From contig NZ_CP112880.1 of NCBI RefSeq assembly GCF_028747205.1, forward strand, positions 3,782,001 through 3,846,000: a stretch of 64,000 nucleotides of DNA, read 5' to 3'. Source of the DNA: Streptomyces sp. CA-278952. Lineage in GTDB: Bacteria; Actinomycetota; Actinomycetes; Streptomycetales; Streptomycetaceae. The notes beneath the pieces were generated by a model, which did not search any database, was not told the DNA's origin, and saw nothing but the letters and a program-made list of their open reading frames with translations. Positions within the stretch are counted from its first letter, which is position 1. Every line of letters begins with the position of its first letter. A program made the position numbers and the translations under genes. Shown piece after piece: positions 42,068 to 50,406 of the stretch.

Positions 42068-42525
42068 GATTCCCCCAGGCGGCCACCGGCGAGATTCACC
42101 GCGAACTCCTCGTCGCAGGACGGGCAGGTGACGGCGGCGCGGGTGTGGCCCTCGGCGTTGATCCGGCGGTAGAAGTCCTGGAGGAAGGCCAGGTCGGAGG
42201 CGAACAGGTCCTCGATGACACCGGGGTGGATGTCCTCGACCGTGCCGATGCGCGTCACGACCCGGGAGATGAGGACCACCGACAGATAGGCGGAGTTCTC
42301 CCTGACCCGGTCGTCCCGCAGGGGGACCAGTTCGTCGCGTGCGGTGGCGAGGCGCATCACGCCCGTACGGTGGACGGTCCCCGACTCGTCGACGTAACCG
42401 CGCGGCAGCTCGAAGCCGAACTCCGTCCGTAACGTCTCCTGTTGGCGAGCCGAACCGCCCCGCGCTCCGGCTTCGCCGACCGCCCCGGCCTGCTCCGGGC
42501 TCTGGAACTGGACCGAGCGGCGCAT
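42064..42525 (-). CDS. Conserved eCIS protein with C-terminal zinc knuckle
   Basis: 153 residues. After a disordered Gly/Ala/Gln-rich start, 'LRTEFGFELPRGYVDESGTV' leads into a helical core ('RENSAYLSVVLISRVVTRIG', 'PGVIEDLFASDLAFLQDFYR') and a short end 'AVTCPSCDEEFAVNL', half of a zinc ribbon. This resembles tail assembly chaperone-like proteins found after tube genes (gp41/gpG style) but I cannot name the family. Starts at TGATG overlap with the tube gene, ends at a GTGA overlap with the DUF6760 gene: strict translational coupling. Confidence 0.8.
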   Translation of the reverse strand: MRRSVQFQSPEQAGAVGEAGARGGSARQQETLRTEFGFELPRGYVDESGTVHRTGVMRLATARDELVPLRDDRVRENSAYLSVVLISRVVTRIGTVEDIHPGVIEDLFASDLAFLQDFYRRINAEGHTRAAVTCPSCDEEFAVNLAGGRLGES

Positions 42526-42968
42526 CAGTCGAGTTCCATGGCCTCGTAGGTGATCGCCAGCTTCTCGGTCAGCACCGAGGTGTCGCCGGCCTTCAGGGTG
42601 CCGATCTCCAGGGACTTCGGCCAGGCGTTGATGAGCTTGTAGCGCTTGATCGGCAAGCCCTCGTAGTCGTAGACGATGACGGCGCCGTTGCGGCGGGCGT
42701 TCGTCATGCGGCCGAACCGCGAGTCCTTGATCCACCGCTCGAAGCTGTTGTCCTCGGTGAGCCCGCGCGTCACGGTGACCTCACCGGCCTTGGGGCGGCC
42801 GGGCAGCTTCTTGATGGCGTACTTGCCGTCGAAGGTGTTCTGCTTCAGCTCGATGACGTCCTGTTCCATCTTCAGACCGCTGACCTCGGTGATCTGCTTG
42901 ATGATGACGCTGTCGAATTCGAGGCCGAAGGAATGCCCGACGGAACTGTCGAGATCGGGAAGTGGCAC
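42525..42968 (-). CDS. eCIS inner tube protein 1 (Hcp/gp19-like)
   Basis: 147 residues: 'HSFGLEFDSVIIKQITEVSG', 'GEVTVTRGLTEDNSFERWIK' and 'KRYKLINAWPKSLEIG' are the phage tail tube pattern. It directly follows the sheath gene (83 bp), the position of the main tube subunit (Cis1a). It polymerises into the inner tube that is expelled on contraction and encloses cargo. Confidence 0.92.
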   Translation of the reverse strand: MPLPDLDSSVGHSFGLEFDSVIIKQITEVSGLKMEQDVIELKQNTFDGKYAIKKLPGRPKAGEVTVTRGLTEDNSFERWIKDSRFGRMTNARRNGAVIVYDYEGLPIKRYKLINAWPKSLEIGTLKAGDTSVLTEKLAITYEAMELD

Positions 42969-43051
42969 AGCAGACTCCTTACGCCGGGCTCAGGAAGGGA
43001 CTGTCAACGGGGCTCTCAACGGTCCACGGTCAACGCGTCCGCGGCAGGTCG

Positions 43052-44629
43052 TCATTCGTCGACACCACCGCTGCCGCCGGTCAGCTGGGAGAGCCGGAAG
43101 ACCACGAACTCGGCCGGTTTGACGGGGGCGACCCCGATCTCGCAGATGACCTGACCCGCATCGATGCTCTCCGGCGGGTTCGTCTCGCGGTCGCACTTCA
43201 CGTAGAACGACTCCTCGGGGGTCAGCCCGAACAGCGAACCCTTGCGCCACTCGTTGACGAGGAACGCCGAGACCGTGCGTCGGACACGGGCCCACAGGGC
43301 GTCGTCGTTCGGCTCGAAGACGACCCACTGCGTACCGGCGAGGATCGACTCCTCCAGGTAGTTGAAGAGCCGGCGGACGTTCAGGTACCGCCAGGCGGGG
43401 TCGGACGCCAGTGTCCGTGCGCCCCACACCCGGATGCCGCGGCCGGGGAAGGCCCGGATGCAGTTCAGTCCGATCGGGTTGAGGAGGTCGTGCTCTCCCT
43501 TGGTGAGCTGGGTCGCCAGCGCGACGGCTCCCCGGACGACCTCGTTCGCGGGGGCCTTGTGCACGCCCCGCGTAGCGTCGTTGCGCGCCCAGACCCCGGC
43601 GATGTGCCCGCTCGGCGGTACGAGGGCGGCGCGGCCGGACGCGGGGTCGGCGACGCTGATCCAGGGGTAGTAGAGCGTGGCGTACTTGGAGTCGAAGTTG
43701 GCCTGACCGGTGCGCCAGCCGCGGATCTGCTGCGGGGTGAGCCCGGGCGGCGGGTCGAGGATGGCCACCCGGTCGCCCATCAGCTCACAGTGGGAGATCA
43801 GCCCCTGCTGGACGGCGATGACCGACTCCAGGTCGAGCAGCCCGCGCTCGTACGCGCTCATCAGGTCGGGCACGGCGATCATCGTGACCTCGTCGACCGC
43901 TTCCAGGCCGCCCAGCCCCGTACGGCGGTCGGCGTCGCCGACGTACACCTCGGGGGCCATCGCCCCGAAGCTGCCGGCGGCGGGGGCGGCCGGGGCGAGG
44001 ACCACCGTCTGCGGCGCGGGCGGGGCGGGGGCGGCGCCGCGCCCCGACTCCCGTACCTCGATCAGCTCCGACTTGGCGTTGACGCGGGTGGCGACGTTGT
44101 CCTTGCTGCGCTTGGTGGTGACCGAGGGGTACGTCTCCACGACCTGGCCGTCACGCTTCACGAGGAACCGGAAGACGTCGGCGGGCGGATCGTCTCCCTC
44201 CACCGGGGCGACCTCCACGCTGATCTCGCCGCTCACACCCGGCCGGGGCCGTACGGCGTAGGGCCCGACCGGGACGTCGGCGCCGACGGGCAGTGCGCCG
44301 GCTCCCCCGGCTCCTTCTGCTTCCCCCGTGCCGCCCTCGTCGGCCCCGACGTGAGCCGCTGCCGTGCCGTCGTCGACCCGAACGATGTAGCAGACGCCGC
44401 CACCGTTGGCGAAGAAGCCGTAGACGGCGGACGCGAGGTAGGCGCCGCCGACGAAGTCGCCGAACGTGGCGACGAACTGGCTCCAGTTGGTGATCAGCGT
44501 TGGCTCGTCGAACGGCCCCTTCTGCGCGAAGCCGACGAAGGCGGCGACCGAGGTGCCCACCCCTTCGATCGGCCGGGATCCGGACTCGACCTCTTCGACG
44601 TAGACGCCGGGGGACAGGTACGACGGCAT
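43052..44629 (-). CDS. eCIS contractile sheath protein (Cis2)
   Basis: 525 residues. N-terminal 'YLSPGVYVEEVESGSRPIEG' and 'VAAFVGFAQKGPFDEPTLIT' are signature sheath sequences; C-terminal domain 'NPIGLNCIRAFPGRGIRVWG', 'YLNVRRLFNYLEESILAGTQ', 'CEIGVAPVKPAEFVVFRLSQ' forms the handshake-linked core. The middle (about 90-215) is a variable surface insertion rich in Gly/Ala/Pro. 'GGAGAGG' lies before the ATG. First gene of the 12.6-kb minus-strand structural operon. Confidence 0.95.
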   Translation of the reverse strand: MPSYLSPGVYVEEVESGSRPIEGVGTSVAAFVGFAQKGPFDEPTLITNWSQFVATFGDFVGGAYLASAVYGFFANGGGVCYIVRVDDGTAAAHVGADEGGTGEAEGAGGAGALPVGADVPVGPYAVRPRPGVSGEISVEVAPVEGDDPPADVFRFLVKRDGQVVETYPSVTTKRSKDNVATRVNAKSELIEVRESGRGAAPAPPAPQTVVLAPAAPAAGSFGAMAPEVYVGDADRRTGLGGLEAVDEVTMIAVPDLMSAYERGLLDLESVIAVQQGLISHCELMGDRVAILDPPPGLTPQQIRGWRTGQANFDSKYATLYYPWISVADPASGRAALVPPSGHIAGVWARNDATRGVHKAPANEVVRGAVALATQLTKGEHDLLNPIGLNCIRAFPGRGIRVWGARTLASDPAWRYLNVRRLFNYLEESILAGTQWVVFEPNDDALWARVRRTVSAFLVNEWRKGSLFGLTPEESFYVKCDRETNPPESIDAGQVICEIGVAPVKPAEFVVFRLSQLTGGSGGVDE

Positions 44630-45017
44630 AAGGCCTCTCCTCGACACACTCCTGGACGCACTGCTCGACCGTGGGACGCGGGCCATTCTCGTCACGGGGG
44701 CGATCACCGGGAACGGACGGTCGGCCGCCCCGCCGCGCATCGAGGGCTGCCCGATGAGGCAACGCGACCGCGCCATGAGTGCCGCCCCGCCCTGCCCGGT
44801 AAGGGGTCCGCGCGCGCTGCGTACGTCCCCGGATTCCCCGGCACGGTGGCGACCACCACGCATGCCCCCCACCCGGACCGTCCGGGCCATCCGGGCCACC
44901 CGGGCCACCCGGGCCACCCGGGCCACCCGGGCCATCCGGGCCATCCGGACCACCGGGGCCGTCCGGGCGGCCTCCTGGCCGGCGGGAGCGGGAGGGGCGG
45001 GAGGAGCGGGAGGGCGG
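44630..45017. other. Divergent intergenic region between sheath operon and toxin gene
   Basis: 388 bp. The sheath-proximal half should hold the structural operon promoter; I see no clear -35/-10 pair. The right half contains a 9-bp repeat array. Open frames through it (Arg-Ala-Thr, Trp-Pro-Gly or Gly-Pro-Asp repeats, depending on frame) are artefacts of the repeat. Confidence 0.5.
44873..44965. repeat. 9-bp tandem repeat array (ccgggccay), about 9-10 units
   Basis: Units ccgggccac and ccgggccat alternate with a few variants (ccggaccac, ccgtccggg at the ends). It lies between the divergent sheath and toxin genes, 50 bp before the toxin's ribosome binding site; copy changes would alter promoter or leader spacing by one helical-turn fraction. 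Confidence 0.85.
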
Positions 45018-48000
45018 ATGAAGGCGGTTCCGGAGAAGCCTTCCGCCACGCCCCCACACCACGACGCCATACGCACCCCGGAGCTCGACGCCGTACGCGC
45101 CCCGGACCACGGGCCGGCACACACGCCGGCCCTCGACTTCCCCTTTTCCTCCTCCCCCTCCTCACACCCCCCGGCCGTCGAACTCTCCCGCTCGGCAGCG
45201 CCGCGCACGGAGCGGGCGGCCACGGCCCCGCCCCCCGCCCGCCGCCCCGACCGCCGCTCCATCCAACGGCTCCAGCGGATGGCGGGGAACGGGGCGGTGT
45301 CGCGGCTGGTCGCCCAGCGGTACACGGCGCCGGTGAAGCCGTCCCCGGCGCAGTCGGCGGGCTTCCGCAAGGTGAAGGCCGATGTGGCGGGGAAGAAGAC
45401 CCGGCTCGCCGCGCACGCCCCGGCAGCCAGTGAGTCGAAAGCCTCGCAGGACGCGGCGGTGGCCCCGCCGGACGACAAGGAGGCCCAGGGCAAGGCGGCG
45501 AACGCCGAGAAGATGAACGCGGCGAAGCCCGGGGAGTTCGACAAGAAGGCGTTCATCGACGCCGTGAACAAGGCGATCGACTCCCAGGCCCCCAAGAACC
45601 TCGACGAGGCCGACAAGTTCGCCAAGTCCGGCAAGGCGGACCAGGTCAAGGCGGAGGTCGACGGCAAGGTCACCGACGGCAAGGAGTCGTCGGCCAAGGA
45701 CATCGACACGGCGACGAAGGCCCCGCCCGACACCTCGGCCGCCAAGGACAAGGACGTCACCCCGCTCTCCCCCGACCAGCCTCCGGGCAACCCGGGCGCA
45801 CCGTCCGCCACGGACGCGGTCCCCGCAAAGCAGCCCGCGGCCGTCACGGACTTCTCCGAGGGCCCGGCTGAGAACGACAAGGCGATGGCGGATGCCGAGG
45901 TCACCGAGGAACAGCTGGCCAAGGGCAACGAACCGGACTTCAACGAGGCGCTGTCGGCGAAGAAGACCTCCGAGGCGGACGCGGCGAAGGCCCCCGCGAA
46001 GGGGAAGGCGGCGGAGGACCAGCAGCTCTCCACCGCCCAACAGAACGCGGCGGCCTCCGGAGCCCAGGCGATGGCGGGACTCACCGCGACCCGGGCCACC
46101 GCCGGCAAACAGGTGGACGGCGGCAAGAACGACACGAAGTCGAAGGACGAAAAGAAGCGCGCCGAGGTCACGGCGAAACTCCAGAAGGTCTACGACGGCA
46201 CGAAGAAGGACGTCGAGGACACCCTGTCCGGCCTGGACAAGAAGGTGGACACGGCGTTCACGTCGGGCGAGAAGTCAGCGCGGGACGCGTTCACGGCCGA
46301 CCACAAGAGCCGGATGAAGAAGTACAAGGACAAGCGGTACTCCGGCCTCATGGGCAAGGGCCGCTGGATCAAGGACAAGTTCGCCGGCCTGCCGAAGGCG
46401 GCGAACGACCTATACCAGGAGTCCCGCAAGCTCTACGTCTCCCGCATGCAGACGGTCATCTCCTCGGTCGCCGACATCATCGGCGCCGAACTCGGCAAGG
46501 CGAAGGCCCGCATAGCCAAGGGCCGCACGGAGCTGAAGGCCGAGGTCGACAAACTCCCGGCGGACCTCCGCCAGTTCGGCGAGGAGGCGGCGAAGGACTT
46601 CGCGGGAAAGTTCGACGACCTGGAAGCCACGGTCAACGAGAAGTCGGAACAGCTGGTCCAGGACCTGGCCCAGAAGTACACCGCCGCCCTCAACAAGATC
46701 GACGAGGAGATCAAGAAGCTCCAGGAAGCCAACAAGGGCCTCATCGACAAGGCGAAGGACGCCATCGTCGGCGCCATCAAGACGATCAACGAACTGAAGA
46801 ACCTGCTCCTGGGCATTCTCGCCAAGGCCGCCTCCGCGATCATGAAGATCATCAAGGACCCGATCGGGTTCCTGGGCAACCTGGTGAAAGCGGTCGGCGC
46901 GGGCCTGAACCTCTTCATCACGAACATCGCCGACCACCTGAAGACCGGCGTCGTCTCCTGGCTGCTCGGCACAGCGGTGAAGGCGGGCCTGGACCTCCCG
47001 GCCCGCTTCGACCTCAAGGGCATCATCCAGCTCATCGGCTCGATGCTCGGCCTGACCTGGGACAGCATCCGCACCCGCATCACCCGCAAGGGCGTCCCCG
47101 ACGAAGCGATGAGCGCGGTCGAAACGTCCGTCCCGGTGGCCGGCTCCCTCGCCCGCGAGGGCCCGGCCGGCGCGGTCAAGGAGATCCAGGCCGAGACGGG
47201 CGACCTCAAGGCCACCATCCTCGGCAAGCTGACGACCTACCTGATCCCCACGGTCCTCATCGCGGGCATCACCTGGATCATCTCCCTGCTCAACCCCGCC
47301 TCCGCGTTCGTCCGCGCGGTCAAGGGAATCATCGACATCGTCACGTTCATCGTGACGCAGGGCGCCCAGATCGCGGACTTCGTCAACGCGGTCCTGGACG
47401 CGGTCATCGCCATAGCCAACGGCGGCCAGGCCGGCGTCCCCAAACTCATCGAAGCCGCCCTCGCCACGAGCGTCCCCCTCCTGATCGGCTTCCTCGCCGC
47501 CCTGCTGGGCATCGGCGGCCTCGCCAACAAGGTCAAGTCGGTATTCCAGTCGGTGTCACGACCGGTCACCCGAGCCATCGACAAGATCGTCGACTTCATA
47601 GCGAAGAAGGGCAAGGCGCTCTGGAGCAAGCTCCGAGGAAAGCAGAAAAACAAGGAAAAGAACGAGAAGGAAGAAGTGAAAGGAAGAGACGACGCGCTAC
47701 ATTTACCGAAGAAGAGATTTCACACCACGAGCGGCGACGGACATCTTCTAACATTTTCCGAGAACAAGCCAAAAGCGGAACTCATGATTCACAGTAATCC
47801 GCTCACCGTGGAGAATTTTCTTCAGAATTGGCGTGAGGACATAGAGAGGAGCGAGGAATCCAACGAGCGCAAGGCCCAGGAGGACGCACACATCGAAGCA
47901 TTTAACAGACACAAAGAAGTGAAAACAGAACAGACTTCCCTAGCGCGCAGCACGGGATCAGTTAGGCAGGCCCACCTCCAAGCATTGGTCGGCCTCCTCA

Positions 48001-48752
48001 ATAACTTGGCAAACGCCGTTGCGAAGCATGACCCAGGCCTGATGGCCCCAATACCGGGACCCGTCCTCCCACCTTTCGTCGATCACGTGATTGCTACAAA
48101 ATTTACCGCGCATTACGTCAATAACGACCTGAAAGGCAGCCCCTCCAACAAACACAAGCGACACGACGGGGTACTCAACGTCTGGAAGCACATGAAGACC
48201 CTCAATAGAGGATCAAATCATACGGCTTGGGTCAAGATGCATCTACTGCCGGACTTCCTCGGAGGTTTGGCGACCGACTCCAATCTTGTTCCAGCTCGCG
48301 GATTCACCAACAATCCATTATTCCTCGACGCCACCGAAAATCCCGCCAAGGAGGCCCTGGAGAAAGGAACCGAAAAAATCATCTGGTACAGGATAAAAGA
48401 GTTGACTTTCCATAATAGTCCCAACGGCGAGTTCCCGGACGGAGTCTTCCCTCACCAACTAGCCGCAGAGTGGGGAGGATACAAAATATCCGACGGAGAA
48501 TGGAAAGCAGAGAAGGCAAGTGGATCATTCTCCGACGATCAAGACCCACCCAACGTCAACTACTGGCGAATAAATGTCGAGGGCAGCACGGCAGCAAACA
48601 ACCGACTCGGACTACCGAAGAAGGATAAGACGGGAGAGGCCATTAAGAAGGGGCGCCCGTACTCCGGAATAACCGAACTGACGACTAAGCACCCAGAAAT
48701 AAGGGACGCACTCATAGAGATAAACACTCAAGGCTTATTCCGCTGGGATTGA
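45018..48752 (+). CDS. Large eCIS cargo/tape-measure-like protein with C-terminal nuclease-like toxin domain
   Basis: 1244 residues. Start ATG follows 'gggagggcgg'; earlier starts run through the 9-bp repeats. Order: disordered Pro/Ser-rich leader with 'LQRMAGNGAVSRLVAQR' at 85-101; a Lys/Asp/Ala-rich helical, coiled-coil body (about 120-590); long hydrophobic helices near 595-650, 741-757 and 810-840; a basic linker; then from about 885 an A+T-rich domain of different codon use. That domain has 'WVKMHLLPDFLGG', 'ATDSNLVPARG' and 'NPLFLDATENPA', resembling the His-Asn core of DNA/RNA non-specific endonucleases (H near 1075). TTA codons at 896, 1101 and 1240. No separate tape measure is evident in the locus and this gene lies between sheath and ATPase genes. 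Confidence 0.8.
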   Translation: MKAVPEKPSATPPHHDAIRTPELDAVRAPDHGPAHTPALDFPFSSSPSSHPPAVELSRSAAPRTERAATAPPPARRPDRRSIQRLQRMAGNGAVSRLVAQRYTAPVKPSPAQSAGFRKVKADVAGKKTRLAAHAPAASESKASQDAAVAPPDDKEAQGKAANAEKMNAAKPGEFDKKAFIDAVNKAIDSQAPKNLDEADKFAKSGKADQVKAEVDGKVTDGKESSAKDIDTATKAPPDTSAAKDKDVTPLSPDQPPGNPGAPSATDAVPAKQPAAVTDFSEGPAENDKAMADAEVTEEQLAKGNEPDFNEALSAKKTSEADAAKAPAKGKAAEDQQLSTAQQNAAASGAQAMAGLTATRATAGKQVDGGKNDTKSKDEKKRAEVTAKLQKVYDGTKKDVEDTLSGLDKKVDTAFTSGEKSARDAFTADHKSRMKKYKDKRYSGLMGKGRWIKDKFAGLPKAANDLYQESRKLYVSRMQTVISSVADIIGAELGKAKARIAKGRTELKAEVDKLPADLRQFGEEAAKDFAGKFDDLEATVNEKSEQLVQDLAQKYTAALNKIDEEIKKLQEANKGLIDKAKDAIVGAIKTINELKNLLLGILAKAASAIMKIIKDPIGFLGNLVKAVGAGLNLFITNIADHLKTGVVSWLLGTAVKAGLDLPARFDLKGIIQLIGSMLGLTWDSIRTRITRKGVPDEAMSAVETSVPVAGSLAREGPAGAVKEIQAETGDLKATILGKLTTYLIPTVLIAGITWIISLLNPASAFVRAVKGIIDIVTFIVTQGAQIADFVNAVLDAVIAIANGGQAGVPKLIEAALATSVPLLIGFLAALLGIGGLANKVKSVFQSVSRPVTRAIDKIVDFIAKKGKALWSKLRGKQKNKEKNEKEEVKGRDDALHLPKKRFHTTSGDGHLLTFSENKPKAELMIHSNPLTVENFLQNWREDIERSEESNERKAQEDAHIEAFNRHKEVKTEQTSLARSTGSVRQAHLQALVGLLNNLANAVAKHDPGLMAPIPGPVLPPFVDHVIATKFTAHYVNNDLKGSPSNKHKRHDGVLNVWKHMKTLNRGSNHTAWVKMHLLPDFLGGLATDSNLVPARGFTNNPLFLDATENPAKEALEKGTEKIIWYRIKELTFHNSPNGEFPDGVFPHQLAAEWGGYKISDGEWKAEKASGSFSDDQDPPNVNYWRINVEGSTAANNRLGLPKKDKTGEAIKKGRPYSGITELTTKHPEIRDALIEINTQGLFRWD

Positions 48753-48808
48753 ACCACAGAATAAATCGAGCACCGCCAGTCTACTAACGGACGGGATGGC
48801 ACGAAGAA

Positions 48809-49504
48809 ATGCTGGAGTACGAAGCCGAACTGATCAACATGGTCGAAGAGACAATCAGCTGTACAGAAATCCAGATCCTAGAACAGGAGGAAGGGACTCT
48901 AGGTGATTTCCTCGGCGACGCCGACAACGCCTTCAGAAGGCTTAAACAAATCGAAGGGGTAACACTGAGCCCCTCGCTGAAGAACACCTTTCACCGCTTC
49001 AATGGACTAGGGCTCCAGTGGTCTAAGTCAGGAGAGAATGAATGGCCGGGCGGCGAGTTCCGCCTAGTGCAACTGCTCGACGCTATTATAGGCGGCGCCC
49101 CGGCATGGCTAACTCAGGAAGGATGGCCAGAAGAGCAACGAGTGCTTCACTCTGATTTTCGAGTTTTCGACAGCCAATTCTACGGCGGCGTCGGGACTTT
49201 TTCCGCACTGCGCCTACAGGACGGAGTCGAGAATCCTAAGATCTGGTACTTTAACATCACTTACGGAAGCATCGAGATGGAGATAGATTACGAGGGTTAC
49301 ATGAACCAATTGCTACTCACTCGCGGAGTCTATTATTGGCAGTATTTATTTACTGACATACCGTTTGAACATTACAATTTTGAGGCTATCGCATCAGGCT
49401 TGAGATCTTCAATCGACTTCCTTGAGGAAAACTTCCCGGACCATGACTACAGCGAGTTGACCGCACGCCTGGATGAACGGATCAACCGACGGAGAGAAAC
49501 TTGA
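48809..49504 (+). CDS. Probable immunity protein (SUKH/SMI1-KNR4-like)
   Basis: 231 residues, acidic, A+T-rich like the toxin tail and 56 bp downstream of it. 'VTLSPSLKNTFHRFNGLGLQ' resembles the SUKH superfamily core (hydrophobic-Pro/Ser-x-x-Leu-x-x-x-Phe-x-x-x-Asn-Gly), and 'FRVFDSQFYGGVGTFSALRL' and 'WYFNITYGSIEMEIDYEGYM' suit its later strands. SUKH proteins neutralise polymorphic nucleases. Acidic charge (many Glu/Asp) fits inhibition of a nuclease. One TTA codon (codon 180). No clear Shine-Dalgarno sequence, only 'acgaagaa'; coupling with the toxin is likely. Confidence 0.65.
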   Translation: MLEYEAELINMVEETISCTEIQILEQEEGTLGDFLGDADNAFRRLKQIEGVTLSPSLKNTFHRFNGLGLQWSKSGENEWPGGEFRLVQLLDAIIGGAPAWLTQEGWPEEQRVLHSDFRVFDSQFYGGVGTFSALRLQDGVENPKIWYFNITYGSIEMEIDYEGYMNQLLLTRGVYYWQYLFTDIPFEHYNFEAIASGLRSSIDFLEENFPDHDYSELTARLDERINRRRET

Positions 49505-49676
49505 ACGTGCCCCTACACTAACCACGTGGGACCGGATGAAGATGCTGTCTTCAGCTGGCGCATTGCTGTATGCATGGTCACTCCCCGGTGATCGCAGCAG
49601 GCGCATCTCTGTTACCCGCGATCGAGTGGGTGCGGATTCCCATGCGCTGCCGGGCGCCTCGTACTAGTTGATATAT

Positions 49677-49682
49677 TAGAAT
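49677..49682 (+). promoter_or_regulatory. -10 box TAGAAT, leaderless promoter of the toxin-antitoxin pair
   Basis: TAGAAT in an A+T-rich patch (ttgatatattagaat), followed by exactly six bases (gggccc) and the ATG of the antitoxin gene. No ribosome binding site. gggccc itself is palindromic and could be part of an operator. Confidence 0.5.
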
Positions 49683-49688
49683 GGGCCC

Positions 49689-49970
49689 ATGAGCGACGAA
49701 GTCACCTACAGACCAGGCGAAGGCCCCACCGCCAACGTCTCCGTCAGCCTGCATTCCGGCAACATCGCCGCCATCCGGGCGCGCGTCGGGAAGCGCGGGT
49801 TCTCCGCCTACGTGGACGCCGCCGTGCAGCGTCAGATCGAGCGGGACAACCTCGCCGAGCTGACCGCCGCGCACGAAGCGGAGCACGGTGCGTTCAGCCA
49901 GGCGGAGATCGACGCCGCCCGTGCCCTGCTGCGCGGGGACGCCGACGGCGGCGTAGGGAGCGCGGCTTGA
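49689..49970 (+). CDS. VapB-like antitoxin
   Basis: 93 residues: 'TANVSVSLHSGNIAAIRARV' then 'GFSAYVDAAVQRQIERDN', a ribbon-helix-helix/CopG-like DNA-binding start, followed by a helical acidic C-terminus ('LTAAHEAEHGAFSQAEIDAA') for toxin binding. Its stop overlaps the PIN toxin start (TGATG). Expected to repress its own promoter at 49677. Confidence 0.82.
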   Translation: MSDEVTYRPGEGPTANVSVSLHSGNIAAIRARVGKRGFSAYVDAAVQRQIERDNLAELTAAHEAEHGAFSQAEIDAARALLRGDADGGVGSAA

Positions 49971-50368
49971 TGAACCGGCCGGGCACCCTCGTCCTCGACA
50001 GCGAAGGGCTGTCGAAGGTCGTCGCCGATGACCGCCAGGTCATGGCCCTGGTACGCGGGGCCGAGCAGGAGGACATGCGGGTCGTGACCAGCATCCTCAC
50101 CCTCATCGAGGCACACCACGCGCGGGTGAACTCAGCCCGCTTCAACTGGGCCGTCTCCCGGCTGAACGTGGAGCCGGTCACCGAGGAGATCGGGCGTACG
50201 GCGATGGCACTGCTCGTCGATGCGGGCCTGCACGGGCACAAGTACGCCATCGACTCCGTGGTCGCCGCCACCGCACTCCACGCTCCGAAGCCGGCCGTGA
50301 TCCTGACATCCGACCCCGAGGACCTGACCATGCTCTGCGGCGACCGCGTGCGCATCGTCAAGGTCTGA
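49970..50368 (+). CDS. VapC-like PIN-domain toxin
   Basis: 132 residues with the four PIN acidic residues in place: Asp10 ('LVLDSEGLSK'), Glu47 ('SILTLIEAHH'), Asp95 ('HKYAIDSVVAATAL') and Asp115 ('ILTSDPEDL'). VapC toxins are ribonucleases cutting tRNA or rRNA. Translationally coupled to the antitoxin. The pair sits between the acquired toxin-immunity genes and the eCIS ATPase gene on the opposite strand. Confidence 0.88.
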   Translation: MNRPGTLVLDSEGLSKVVADDRQVMALVRGAEQEDMRVVTSILTLIEAHHARVNSARFNWAVSRLNVEPVTEEIGRTAMALLVDAGLHGHKYAIDSVVAATALHAPKPAVILTSDPEDLTMLCGDRVRIVKV

Positions 50369-50406
50369 TCCCCACCCTCGGGGCCGCCCCACATTTCGAC
50401 CCCGCC

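Noticed and set aside
44754..45017. Earlier start for the large toxin gene
   Set aside because: The frame is open, but it consists of the 9-bp repeat (Arg-Ala-Thr) and has no ribosome binding site, whereas ATG 45018 follows a purine-rich site.
44704..45165. Collagen-like or Trp-Pro-Gly repeat protein on the minus strand
   Set aside because: It exists only because of the 9-bp repeat, overlaps the toxin gene and lacks start signals.
49473..49667. 64-residue frame between immunity gene and antitoxin gene
   Set aside because: It overlaps the immunity gene end, has no ribosome binding site and no recognisable sequence pattern.
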